Origin: Acidobacteriota bacterium
GTDB lineage: Bacteria; Acidobacteriota; Terriglobia; Terriglobales; Acidobacteriaceae
DNA length: 56,007 nt
Assembly: GCA_028872955.1 (NCBI GenBank)
Contig: JAGWNX010000011.1
Coordinates: 1-56,007 of the forward strand
Direction: 5' to 3'
Shown: in pieces, positions 42,590 through 53,400 of the stretch
Numbering within the stretch: position 1 is the first letter of the stretch
Layout of the letters: each line of letters starts with the position of its first letter
Notes under the pieces: generated by a model
What the model was told of the DNA's origin: nothing
Databases searched by the model: none
The model's input: only the letters and a program-made list of their open reading frames with translations
Translations under genes and position numbers: made by a program

Positions 42590-43633
42590 CTACTCGTCCT
42601 TGGCCTGTTTCGCGGCCAGGTCCTCCAGCTGCCGGCGCCAGTCAAGCTCTTCTACAAAGCCGCGGCTGCTGCGCCACTCCTCCTGCACTTTGACGAACAG
42701 CTCCAGGAAGACGCGCGTGCCCAGCAGGCCTTCAATGTCCTTGCGTGCCGAGCTGCCGATGCGCTTCAGCATCTCGCCGCCCTTGCCGATCAGAATGGCC
42801 TTTTGCCCGGTGCGCTCGCAGAAGATTGCTGCCGAGATCTTCGTCACCGGCAGCTTGCCGTCCTTCATCTTCTTCAAAGACGCCGGTTCCTCATAACGCT
42901 CAATCACCACGGCCGTGGCGTAGGGCACTTCTTCACCGGTCAGCAGCAGGATCTTCTCGCGAATCAGCTCCGCCACCAGGAACCGCTCCGGCTGGTCGGT
43001 CAGCTGATCTTTGGGGAAGTAGCGTTGTCCCTCCGGCAGCACGCCCACAATCTTCTCCAGCAGCAGATCAAGGCCCTGCTGCTTCTTGGCGGAGATCGGC
43101 ACCACGTCGGCAAAGCTGTGCTGTGCGCTCCAGTGCGCGATGATGGGCAGCAACTCGGTCTTGCGGATCTCGTCAATCTTGTTCAGCACCAGGATTACCG
43201 GGCACTCCAGCTTCTGCACCAGCGACAGCACAAACTTGTCCTCTTCGGCGCTCTTGGCCATGCGGCCGGTGGCATGCGTCTCGCCATCTGCACCGGGTTT
43301 GGGCAGGCGGTGAGTCACATCCACGATAAAGAGCACCGCGTCGCGGCTCTCCAGCGCGTCGTATACCTCCTGCATCATGCGCCGATCAAGCTGGGTGTCC
43401 GGCTTGTGAACTCCCGGCGTATCCACCAGCACCACCTGCGCCGCGGGGTGGCCAGCGACGTCGCGGGACTTCTTTTTGAGCGGCACCTCCAGCACGCCGT
43501 GGATGCGGGTCCGGGTCGTCTGCGGCTTATGGGTGACGATGGCCAGCTTCTGCCCCAGCAGGGCGTTCAGCAGCGTGGACTTGCCGGCGTTGGGCCGGCC
43601 GAGGATGGAGACAAATCCGGAGCGAAAGGGCAT
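42590..43633 (-). CDS. era: GTPase Era
   Basis: GTPase that chaperones 16S rRNA and 30S assembly. The 347 residues exceed the usual 300. G1 is GRPNAGKST, G2 KPQTTRTRI, G3 VDTPGVHK, G4 LNKIDEI and G5 SAKKQ. The C-terminal KH domain includes KAILIGKGGEMLKRIGSSARKDIE. An insertion of about 20 residues (KPGADGETHATGRM region, near 107-130) lies between G3 and G4. The gene converges with ntrX. Confidence 0.96.
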   Translation of the reverse strand: MPFRSGFVSILGRPNAGKSTLLNALLGQKLAIVTHKPQTTRTRIHGVLEVPLKKKSRDVAGHPAAQVVLVDTPGVHKPDTQLDRRMMQEVYDALESRDAVLFIVDVTHRLPKPGADGETHATGRMAKSAEEDKFVLSLVQKLECPVILVLNKIDEIRKTELLPIIAHWSAQHSFADVVPISAKKQQGLDLLLEKIVGVLPEGQRYFPKDQLTDQPERFLVAELIREKILLLTGEEVPYATAVVIERYEEPASLKKMKDGKLPVTKISAAIFCERTGQKAILIGKGGEMLKRIGSSARKDIEGLLGTRVFLELFVKVQEEWRSSRGFVEELDWRRQLEDLAAKQAKDE

Positions 43634-43698
43634 TCCTTCATTATGCGCTGTGCGGTTTTGATCCTATGGCAGGGAAGTACGGGGAATCGTGGATGTAA

Positions 43699-44883
<1,185 letters not shown>

Positions 44884-44952
44884 CGACCCTAACCCGTCAA
44901 CCTCGCTTTTTTCCACACCCGGCGCGTCTCACCGATAATAGGTGCAGAGCGC

Positions 44953-46203
44953 ATGGATTCCTTCTTTGTACGGTTTCGGAACCAGCTGGTGCTGGTAGCC
45001 CTGCTGCTGGCCCAGACCATCGGGCTGGCGGTGCAGGTGCGCCGCCCGGTGGAGCTTGCCACCGGCGACTCACGCTCGGTCTCGCTGATGCGCTACTGGG
45101 CGGTCTCCATCATCTGGCCGGTGGCGCGTGTAACCCACGCGCTGGGCCATGCCGTGCGCTATAGCTGGACCAACTATATTGATCTGCGCGATGTGCGGCA
45201 GCGTAATCGTGACCTGGAGTACCAGCTGGCGCAGATGCGCATCCAGCAGGCAGCGCTCGCGCAGGACGCCATCCAGGCGCACCGCCTGCAGGCGCTGCTT
45301 GCCTTCAAGCAGCACTACATCACCGCCACCGTTCCGGCACAGGTCATCTTTACCAGCGGCTCAGACCTCTCGCGCATCCTGTACCTGGACAAGGGCGCAG
45401 CCGACGGCCTGAAGGCTGATCAGCCCGTCATCACGCCCGATGGCATCGTCGGAAAGCTGCGCGACGTCTCCCAGCACACGGCGCAGGTGCTGCTGATCAA
45501 CGACCAGACCTCTGGCGCGGGTGTGCTGCTTGCCAGCACGCACATTCGCGGCATTCTACGCGGCACCACCACGGGCCACATCGTCATCAACAATCTGACG
45601 GCAGACTCGCGCATTCACAACGGCGAGCAGGTGCTCACCTCGGGCGGGGACCAGGTGTACCCGCGCGGGCTGCCGGTGGGCACCATTGAGTCCATCGCCC
45701 CAGACCCCGACCACCAGCCCTACACGCTGATTCAGCTGCGGCCTGCCGCCAATCTGTCGCAGCTGGAGGAGGTGCTGGTCATCACCGGCACCTCGTCCGA
45801 CCTGCCGCTGGCCGCCCAGCAGGACCTGGCCCAGGGCGCAGCCACAGCCCAGGCCCAGCAGCAGGCAGAGGCCACCGCACGCGCCGCGCAGCTGAAGGCG
45901 CAGGAGGATGCCAAGACGGCGGCTGAGATCGTCGCCGACCGCCTGCCCAGCCTGCATGACTCCACCGACCCCAACGCCGGTCCAGCGCAACCCATCCTTA
46001 GCCCCACAGGCGAGGACCTGAGCGTCAAAGTGCCGCGCCCCTCGCCCACGCTGCATCCGGATCGTTACACCCCGGGCGCGACGCCACCCGCAGCGAGCCT
46101 GACGCCGGGACAACCCGTTACGCCGGTAGTACCGCCAGAGGCGGTTGGCCAGCGCCGCCCATCCGCTACCGGTTCGTCGCCGGATGCTCCCCCTCAACCC
46201 TAG
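44953..46203 (+). CDS. mreC: Rod-shape-determining protein MreC
   Basis: Bitopic elongasome protein of 416 residues. An N-terminal membrane helix (LVLVALLLAQTIGLAVQV) precedes a coiled-coil (RQRNRDLEYQLAQMRIQQAAL) and the beta-rich periplasmic domain (GSDLSRILYLDKGAADGLK, VITPDGIVGKL, GRV-type loop GGDQVYPRGLPVGTI). Residues from about 290 are an Ala/Gln-rich helix then a Pro/Thr-rich disordered tail, about 120 residues longer than the core family. GATAAT ends 13 nt before the ATG with a weak -35, so its leader is very short. First gene of mreC-mreD-mrdA-rodA. Confidence 0.93.
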   Translation: MDSFFVRFRNQLVLVALLLAQTIGLAVQVRRPVELATGDSRSVSLMRYWAVSIIWPVARVTHALGHAVRYSWTNYIDLRDVRQRNRDLEYQLAQMRIQQAALAQDAIQAHRLQALLAFKQHYITATVPAQVIFTSGSDLSRILYLDKGAADGLKADQPVITPDGIVGKLRDVSQHTAQVLLINDQTSGAGVLLASTHIRGILRGTTTGHIVINNLTADSRIHNGEQVLTSGGDQVYPRGLPVGTIESIAPDPDHQPYTLIQLRPAANLSQLEEVLVITGTSSDLPLAAQQDLAQGAATAQAQQQAEATARAAQLKAQEDAKTAAEIVADRLPSLHDSTDPNAGPAQPILSPTGEDLSVKVPRPSPTLHPDRYTPGATPPAASLTPGQPVTPVVPPEAVGQRRPSATGSSPDAPPQP

Positions 46204-46223
46204 CCGCTACCACTCAGGACTCC

Positions 46224-46748
46224 ATGGCGACCCGTAGCTACACATCCCGGCGCGAACTCGAAGAGCACAGCTTTCATCCGGCAGTCACCATTCTGGTGCC
46301 GTTAGGAGCCATCCTGCTGCAGGCCCTGCTGCCGCGCCCGCTGCCTCGTCTGGCCATTCTCGACCTGCCGCTGATTGTGACGCTCTTCTTTGCGATCTCG
46401 CGGCGCTCGCCCATCGGGGGAGCCATCACCGGAGCCTGCATCGGTCTGGTGCAGGATGCGCTGACCGGCCAGCCCATTGGCGTCAACGGCATGGCGAAGA
46501 CGTTGATCGGCTACGCTGCAGCCAGCATCGGGTTGCAGATCGACGTCGAGAACCTGACCACCCGGGTGCTCATCAACCTGGGCTTCTCGCTGCTCAACAG
46601 TCTGCTGGTGTACCTGATCTATCGGCGGCTCATCGGCCAGCCGGAGTTTCACCCCTCGCTGCTACACGAGCTGCTGCGTGCCGTGGTCAACACCGTCGTT
46701 GCGGTGCCGATCTTCATCCTGCTGGATAACGCCAAGCGTACCGACTGA
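46224..46748 (+). CDS. mreD: Rod-shape-determining protein MreD
   Basis: Small polytopic elongasome protein of 174 residues. Five or so hydrophobic helices are visible, including VTILVPLGAILLQALLP, LAILDLPLIVTLFFAISR and IFILLDNAKRTD at the end. AGGA lies before the ATG. It is placed 20 bp after mreC and before mrdA as in most rod-shaped bacteria. MreD varies strongly in sequence, so position supports the call as much as similarity. Confidence 0.9.
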   Translation: MATRSYTSRRELEEHSFHPAVTILVPLGAILLQALLPRPLPRLAILDLPLIVTLFFAISRRSPIGGAITGACIGLVQDALTGQPIGVNGMAKTLIGYAAASIGLQIDVENLTTRVLINLGFSLLNSLLVYLIYRRLIGQPEFHPSLLHELLRAVVNTVVAVPIFILLDNAKRTD

Positions 46749-46806
46749 CACGTCGGCCGCGTGGCCGGCAACAGGTTAAACTGGAGTAGCGCAACACCAG
46801 GTGCCC

Positions 46807-48765
46807 ATGGAACACACCCCGCAAACCGAGCTGCAGACCTCGCTGAAGAGCGACGAGAAGCTATCCCCGGTCAAGATGCACCTGGCGCAGTACATCGTTG
46901 CCCTGGTGCTGGCGGCCCTGATGGTGGGACTCTGGCGATTGCAGGTGGTGGGTGCGGATGGCTACCGGGTGCTGGCGGAGGCCAATCGTGTGCGCCACGT
47001 GCCCGTGCTTGCGCCTCGCGGACGCATCTTTGACCGTGAGGGCCGCCTGCTGGTGGATAACTACCCCTCGGTCTCCTGCTACCTGCTGCGCGAACAGGTC
47101 CACGACCTGAGCGCCGACATTCCCCTGATCGCGCAGGGGCTGCACCTGAGCCCTGATCAGATTCAGGCCACCTTGCGCCGCTACCAGTCCGCGCCCAAGT
47201 ATCAGCCCATCCCGCTCAAACAGGACATCACCCCCGACGAGCAGGCGTTTATTGAGGCGCACCGCAACGAGTTGCCCGAGCTGCAGACGCTGGACGAGCA
47301 GCGCCGCCTGTACCCGCGTGATGGCTTCGCCGCCCACCTCATCGGCTACGTCGGCGAGGTCTCGGAGGAGGATCTGAACCAGCCGCGCTTCGCCTTCTAT
47401 GAGCCCGGCGACGTGGTGGGCAAGTCCGGAGTCGAGGAGACCTACGACGCCATCCTGCGCGGCAAGGATGGCTCGCGCGACGTCATCGTCAACTCCCACG
47501 GCAAGGAGGTTGGCGCACTGGGCCAGACGCTCGCCGTGCCCGGACAGGACCTTCGCCTGACCATCGACCTGGACCTGCAGATGGCCGCCGAGCGCGCGCT
47601 GGAGGGCAAGACCGGTGCCATTGTGGCCATGGACCCGCACACCGGTGAGATTCTCGCCATGGCCTCGCGACCGACCTTTGATCCGAACCAGTTCGCGGTT
47701 CGGCTGAGCCGCAGCTACTGGTCGGGCATCCTGAACAACCCTGACCATCCGCTGCTGAACAAAGCGATCCAGGCGCAGCTGGCGCCGGGCTCCACCTTCA
47801 AGATCATCATGTCGGTGGCGGGGCTGCAGGAGAATGTCGCGCAGACGCTGCATGTGCAGTGCAACGGCGGCGCAACCTTCTACGGGCACTTCTACGCCTG
47901 CGACCAGCATCATGGGCCGGTCGACATTCACAACGCCATTCCGTACTCCTGCGATACCTACTACTACACGCTGGCGAACCGGCTGGGCATCGATACCATC
48001 GCCCGTTATGGGCTGGAGATGGGCCTGGCGCAGAAGACCGGCATCGACCTGCCGGACGAGGCGACCGGCATCATGCCCTCCACCGAGTGGAAGATGAAGA
48101 CGCAGCATGAGAAGTGGTTTGCCGGTGAGACCATCTCGGTCGGCATCGGCCAGGGTGCCATCGCCGCCACGCCCATCCAGCTGGCGCGCGCGCTCAGTGG
48201 CATCGCCTCGGGTGGCGTGCTGCACAGGCCGCATGTCGTCTTTCCTGAGGAGCTGACGCCGGATCAGGTCTCGGCTGTCCATGAGTCCTTCCCCGGCTCC
48301 GGCGAGAAGACCATTCCGCTCTCCACCGAGAACTGGCAGACCATTACGGACGGCATGGCCGCTGTGACGATGACCGGAACGGCCGCCGCCGCCCGTCTGG
48401 AGGGCATCGACTTTGCCGGCAAGACCGGCACGGCACAGGTCATGAGCCACGACGCGCTGGCCCGCACGGCCAAGGGCCACAACACGCTGCCCAACGCCTG
48501 GTTTGTGGGCATGACCCCGCGCCGCAACCCCGATATCGTGGTGGCCGTGCTGTGGGAGCATGGCAACTGGGGCAATAACTCCGCCCGGCTGGCCGCCCAG
48601 ATTATCGATACCTTTGTCGAGAAGCAGCGCCGCAAGGCCAGCAACCTGCGACTCGCCGAGTCGCCTGCCGCGCCTGTGCCCTCCGGCACGCCGACCGTCC
48701 CAGCCACGCCGGCCCTGCCGGTGTCTTCCCCCGCAGGCTCCGGCCAAAAGCCGGCTGCCGAGTAG
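46807..48765 (+). CDS. mrdA: Penicillin-binding protein 2 (elongation transpeptidase)
   Basis: Class B DD-transpeptidase of the elongasome, 652 residues. One membrane helix (YIVALVLAALMVGLW) and the pedestal (RGRIFDREGRLLVDNYP) are present. The transpeptidase motifs are STFK (residues about 329-332), SCD (381-383) and KTG (539-541). The C-terminus has a Pro/Ala/Thr tail. The ATG at 46807 is preferred over the GTG six bases upstream. It precedes rodA by 17 bp, the standard pairing of polymerase and transpeptidase. Confidence 0.95.
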   Translation: MEHTPQTELQTSLKSDEKLSPVKMHLAQYIVALVLAALMVGLWRLQVVGADGYRVLAEANRVRHVPVLAPRGRIFDREGRLLVDNYPSVSCYLLREQVHDLSADIPLIAQGLHLSPDQIQATLRRYQSAPKYQPIPLKQDITPDEQAFIEAHRNELPELQTLDEQRRLYPRDGFAAHLIGYVGEVSEEDLNQPRFAFYEPGDVVGKSGVEETYDAILRGKDGSRDVIVNSHGKEVGALGQTLAVPGQDLRLTIDLDLQMAAERALEGKTGAIVAMDPHTGEILAMASRPTFDPNQFAVRLSRSYWSGILNNPDHPLLNKAIQAQLAPGSTFKIIMSVAGLQENVAQTLHVQCNGGATFYGHFYACDQHHGPVDIHNAIPYSCDTYYYTLANRLGIDTIARYGLEMGLAQKTGIDLPDEATGIMPSTEWKMKTQHEKWFAGETISVGIGQGAIAATPIQLARALSGIASGGVLHRPHVVFPEELTPDQVSAVHESFPGSGEKTIPLSTENWQTITDGMAAVTMTGTAAAARLEGIDFAGKTGTAQVMSHDALARTAKGHNTLPNAWFVGMTPRRNPDIVVAVLWEHGNWGNNSARLAAQIIDTFVEKQRRKASNLRLAESPAAPVPSGTPTVPATPALPVSSPAGSGQKPAAE

Positions 48766-48782
48766 CCCGGAGGACCTTCCTG

Positions 48783-49883
48783 ATGCTGCGAATCTCCAGC
48801 TATCGCGACTTTGACTGGGTGCTGCTGGGCTTTGTCTGTGTCCTCTCGCTGCTCTCGTTTCTTGAGATCAAGTCAGCCACCCTGCACACCAAGTTCCATG
48901 GCTTCGAGCAGAAGCAGATCGGCTTCCTGTTGGCCGGTCTGGTGCTCATGTTCCTCATCTCGCTGGTCGACTACCACCGCCTGTTGGACATTGTGCCCTG
49001 GGCCTACGGCATCAGCATCTTCTCGCTGGTGGCCGTCAAGCTGGTGGGGCAAAAGGTGCTGGGCGCGCGCCGCTGGATCAATCTGGGCCACGGCATCCAC
49101 TTTCAGCCCTCCGAGTGGGTGAAGCTGATTCTGATCATCGCGGTGGCGCGATACTTCTGGGGCCTGGCGGGTAAAGAGCTGACCTGGAAGGAGATCGGCA
49201 AAGCCATCGCCCTGGTCTGCGTGCCCATGGGACTGGTGTTGCTGCAGCCCGATCTGGGCACCTCGTTGACGTATCTGCCGGTGCTGCTGGCGGGGCTGTT
49301 TCTGGGGGGGCTGCGTTTGCGCCAGGCCGGCATCATGCTGCTGGTGCTGGTGTTAGGGGTGGGCGTCGTGTGGAAGAGCGGCAAGCGGCTGAAGCCTTAC
49401 CAGCAGGCCCGGCTGACCAGCTTCATCAATCCGGATGCGGACCCGCGCGGCTCCGGATACCAGATCCGGCAGTCGCTCATTGCGGTCGGCTCGGGCGGCA
49501 TCTGGGGCAAGGGGACCAACCAGGGAACCCAGACCCAGGGCGACTTTCTGCCCATTCCCTATACGGACTTCATCTTTGCCGCCTTCTGCGAGGAGCACGG
49601 CTTCGTCGGCGCGGTGGGGGTGCTGCTGCTATACTTTCTGATATTGATGCGTTTGATTCAGAACGCTCAAACAGCCGCCGACGTGCCCGGGTCCTTTCTC
49701 ATCATGGGCGTGGTTGCCGTCATCCTCTTTCAGATTGCCGTCAACATCGGCATGGTCGTCGGTCTGATGCCAGTTACCGGAATCCCGCTTCCGCTCATGA
49801 GTTATGGCGGTTCGTCGATTCTGTTCACCTTTCTGGCGCTGGGTATCGTGATGAACGTCCGTATGCGCAGGTTTGTGAACTAG
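48783..49883 (+). CDS. rodA: Peptidoglycan glycosyltransferase RodA
   Basis: SEDS-family polymerase of the elongasome, 366 residues, about ten helices. FLEIKSATLHTKFHGFEQKQ, HFQPSEWVKLILIIAVARYF and LLQPDLGTSL (with the conserved Asp) and LGVGVVWKSGKRL are visible. The C-terminal signature FIFAAFCEEHGF and GLMPVTGIPLPLMSYGGSS is present. GGAGG lies before the ATG. It ends the mre-mrd operon. A 553-bp non-coding region follows. Confidence 0.96.
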   Translation: MLRISSYRDFDWVLLGFVCVLSLLSFLEIKSATLHTKFHGFEQKQIGFLLAGLVLMFLISLVDYHRLLDIVPWAYGISIFSLVAVKLVGQKVLGARRWINLGHGIHFQPSEWVKLILIIAVARYFWGLAGKELTWKEIGKAIALVCVPMGLVLLQPDLGTSLTYLPVLLAGLFLGGLRLRQAGIMLLVLVLGVGVVWKSGKRLKPYQQARLTSFINPDADPRGSGYQIRQSLIAVGSGGIWGKGTNQGTQTQGDFLPIPYTDFIFAAFCEEHGFVGAVGVLLLYFLILMRLIQNAQTAADVPGSFLIMGVVAVILFQIAVNIGMVVGLMPVTGIPLPLMSYGGSSILFTFLALGIVMNVRMRRFVN

Positions 49884-50337
49884 CGGCAAACAAAAGGTTT
49901 CAGCCAATCTCCCCCACGTGCAGCGGAATTGGTGCAATACTAGGGGCAACACCTGGCCGGACGTGAGTGCCGACCAGCTGGTGAACACCCGCTCCCCAGG
50001 CGCAAGGCGCCGGCAGCGGACTAACAGGTTTTTCAGATCTTCAGAACAAAAGGCCGGCCAGTCAGAGACTCCGTTCCGTTGGCCGGACAGGTTCCAGGGA
50101 ACTTATGATCGCATCCGGATGGCAAACGGCCCCACCTCAAAGAGCATCTGAGGTCGCTTCGGCCACAAACTCCACATGCCTGTACGCACTGGAAGCATCG
50201 CACCGCGTCCCCGATATCCTATGTGTCGCCCCATACGCCTCTTTCGAGAGAGCGTCCGCGGCAGAGTTGTGCCAACATCTCGCACCGGTCATCGATCACG
50301 CTGCTTCTTGGTTCCCCCGCCTGTCCGTTCGTACGGT

Positions 50338-50370
50338 GGGCAACAGCTAGCACTCAGCTAGCCGCTGCCC
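50338..50370 (+). promoter_or_regulatory. Leader hairpin upstream of rne
   Basis: GGGCA and TGCCC enclose an inner GCTAGC/GCTAGC stem with an ACTCA loop; the inner arms are separated by small symmetrical bulges (ACA and CGC). It stands 66 nt before the rne start and could be a cleavage or binding element for feedback control. Confidence 0.45.
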
Positions 50371-50395
50371 GGTAGTCTCTGGCTCGCTTGCCGCT

Positions 50396-50419
50396 TGCCT
50401 CTCGCATAGAGAGCAGGCA
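50396..50419 (+). promoter_or_regulatory. Second leader hairpin next to the rne ribosome-binding region
   Basis: TGCCTCTC pairs with GAGCAGGCA over eight bases with one bulged C and a short loop. It ends 17 nt before the rne ATG. The ribosome binding site is weak (AAAGAG and AAAG nearby). Confidence 0.45.
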
Positions 50420-50436
50420 GAAAGAGCAAAGCCAGA

Positions 50437-53400
50437 ATGTCGAAGGAAATTTACATCTCCAGCACGCCGCACGAGACGCGGCTCGCCATTGTTGAAAGCG
50501 AAGCGCTCACCGAGATTTATTACGAGCGCGAGAACGAGTACACGCTCGCCGGGTCCATCTATAACGGTCGCGTCACCCGCGTGCTGCCGGGTATGCAGTC
50601 CGCCTTTGTCGATATCGGCCTGGAGCGCGACGCGTTTCTCTACATCACGGACTTTATGGAAGAGGCCGCGGACTCAGCCGAGTTCGAGTCTGCTGAGGGC
50701 CGTGGTTCGCGTGGCGACCGCCGTCCGCGTGGCGAGCGCGGGCAGGGCAGTCAGGGCGAGGAGCCGACGGCCGAGGGATCGCGTCGTCGCGACCGCCGCG
50801 ACCGCAAGGATCGACCGGCAGAGTCTGGCGTTGAGGCCGGCTCCGCTGAGCCCGGCGATGCCGATGCCGCAGAGACCGCAGGCAGTGACGACGCCCCGAT
50901 GGGCGAGGGCGCACCGGGTGCCGATGGCAGCCGTCGCTGGCGTGGACGGCGTGGACGTCGCCGCGGGCGCGGAGGCCAGCGTGAGGCTGCAGCCAGCAGC
51001 GCCGCCGGAACCGAGCCCCAGACCGCCGATGCCACGACGGACGAGGAAGCCGAGTTTGACCAGGTCCTGACGGCAGGGTCGCCGGACGATCTGGACCGTG
51101 ATCCTGATCAGGACGAGGAGAGTGGTCTGGAGTTTGAGGCCGCCGCCGAGGCTGACGAGGCCGACGAGCAGCAGAGCGGCGCCGAGGAGCAGGCCAGCTT
51201 CGCCCCGCGTCGAGACCGGGATGGCCGCCGCCGTGGCCGTGACCGCGAGAACCGCCGCGACCGTGGCCCGCGTGAGTTGCGCGGCTTTGCCCCCAAGACC
51301 GACCTGTACGGCGTTGAGGGTGGCGGCGAGGCCCCCGCAAGTGAGTATGCCGCGCCTGCCGGAGCACCCACTCTGCTGCCCGGTGAGTCGCTGGCCAAGT
51401 ATCGTCCGCGGGCCGAGGAGCCAGCCGAGAGCCCGGCCGCCCCGGCGCGCCCGGCGAACGTCGTGGTGCCGAAGCCCTCAACGGAGTATGTGATTCAGGG
51501 TGCGTGGGATGGTGGCTCCATCCTGCCGGGCGAGAGCCTGTCGCGCCACCGCCGTGGCTCGGCTGCACCTGCCGCAGCCCAGCCTGCGCCCACCCCGGTC
51601 GTCCCGGCCCCTGCGGCGGAGCCGGAGCGGACTCCTGCTGCGGAGCCGGAGCCGACTCCTGCTGCTGCGGCGGAGCCAGTCGTAGAACCAGTTGCGGAAC
51701 CAGTTGCTGAGCCGGCAGCGGCGGTTGAGGTGGTCGAGGCTGCGCCGGTCGCCGAGCCGGCCGAGTACGAGCCCACGGAGGGCTCCGCCTCGTTCCGCAT
51801 CGACCCCATCTCGCAGAGCGAGTTCCGCCAGAGCGCACCACCCAGCGTTGAGCCTGAACCCGCTGCCGAGCCTGAGCCGACCGTCGTGCCTGAAGCCACT
51901 ATCGAGCCCGAGCCCGCTGCCGCTGTGGAGCACGATGTGACGACCCTGCAGCCCACCGGCGAACTCCTCTCAGAGCCGGTTGCGGTTGAGCCGGTCGAGG
52001 AGTCTGCCGCAGCGGCGCTGGACCCGATCCACCATGAGGAGGCCATCGTCAGCCATCTGGCCCCTGTGGTTGAGACGCTGCACGCCTCCTCCATTGAGGA
52101 GCTGGACGATCTGGAGGAGGAGGAGAGCCTTGAGGTCGCAGCCGACCTGGGAACCATGCTGCGCGATATGTCGATCGACGACATTACCAGCGTCTCCGAG
52201 GAGGATGACGACGAGGACTTTGAAGAGGAAGACGCCGTTCACGATGGCGAGGAGCTCTTCGACGACGGAGACGAGACGGACGAGAGCGACGAGGACGAGG
52301 AGCAGGACGACGCCCAGGGCGGCGAGCCGCTGGAGTTCAACGGCGAGTCGGCCTTCCCGGCACCGCCCACCTCGGACGGCCTGGACTTCATCGCCAATCC
52401 GGTATCGCCGTTGCGCGAGGCAGACCGCAGCCGTCGGCGCGATGGCCGTCGCGATGGCCGCAGGGATCGTGGCCGCGGCGACCGCAACGATCGCAGCCGC
52501 AGCGGAGAGCGTGACCGCAGCCATGGCCGGGTGAGCCGCGCTTCCATGCAGGTGACCAACCTGCCCGCCATCAGCGACCTGCTGAAGCCGGGGCAGGAGG
52601 TGCTGGTACAGATTGCCAAGGAGCCGATTGCCAAGAAGGGTGCGCGCATCACCTCGCACATCGCCTTGCCGGGCCGGTTCCTGGTCTTCATGCCGACGGT
52701 CAACCACACCGGTGTCTCGCGCAAGATCGAGTCCGATGGCGAGCGCCGCCGCCTGAAGGAGATTCTGCTGTCGGAGAAGGGCGATGCCTCGGGCGGCTTC
52801 ATCGTCCGCACCGCCGCCGAGGGGGCCAGCGAAGAGGAGCTGCGCAGCGACCTGCGCTTCCTGCTGAACCTGTGGGCTGACATCAAGCAGCGTTCCGAGG
52901 CGTCCAAGTCGCCGGCGCTGATCTACCACGATCTGAACCTAGTCGAGCGGATTCTGCGCGACCAGGTGACGGACAACTTCTCCGCCATCTGGGTGGATAC
53001 CGAGGACGCCTACGAGCGGGTGCTGCGCTTCCTGCAGCGGTTCCAGCCGTCGCTGATTCGCCGCGTCAAGCTCTATACCAAGGAGACGCCGCTGTTTGAG
53101 CAGTTCGGCATCACCGAGGAGATCAACAAGGCGCTGCGCTCCAAGGTCTGGCTCAAGTCCGGCGGCTCGATTGTCATCAACCAGACGGAGGCGCTGGTTG
53201 CGATCGACATCAACACGGGCAAGTATGTGGGTAAGACCGCGCGGCTTGAAGACACCATCGTCAAGACGAACCTGGATGCGATTCCGGAGATTGTGCGCCA
53301 GATCCGGCTGCGCGACCTGGGCGGCATCATCATCATCGACTTCATCGACATGGATGACCGCAAGAACCGCAACCGCGTGATGGCGGCGCTGGAGGAGGAG

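Larger units (their letters stand above)
49884..50436 (+). other. Long non-coding region before rne, probably including a structured leader
   Basis: No credible gene is present. The third-position GC of the longest frame (50105-50350) is about 60-65%, well below the neighbours, and its codon use is unlike theirs. The sequence is less GC-rich than flanking genes. Two hairpins stand at the right end, just before the RNase start. A long 5' untranslated region is typical of self-regulated RNase E, so a leader RNA is likely. Confidence 0.6.

Noticed and set aside
47947-47955. SCD in PBP2 in place of SxN
   Set aside because: SxD is normal for the PBP2/class B elongation transpeptidases, so it is not an anomaly.
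50105-50350. 81-residue frame in the rne leader with a possible AGGGAA
   Set aside because: Third-position GC is far below the neighbours, composition is unlike a known protein and it overlaps predicted structured RNA. Kept as non-coding.
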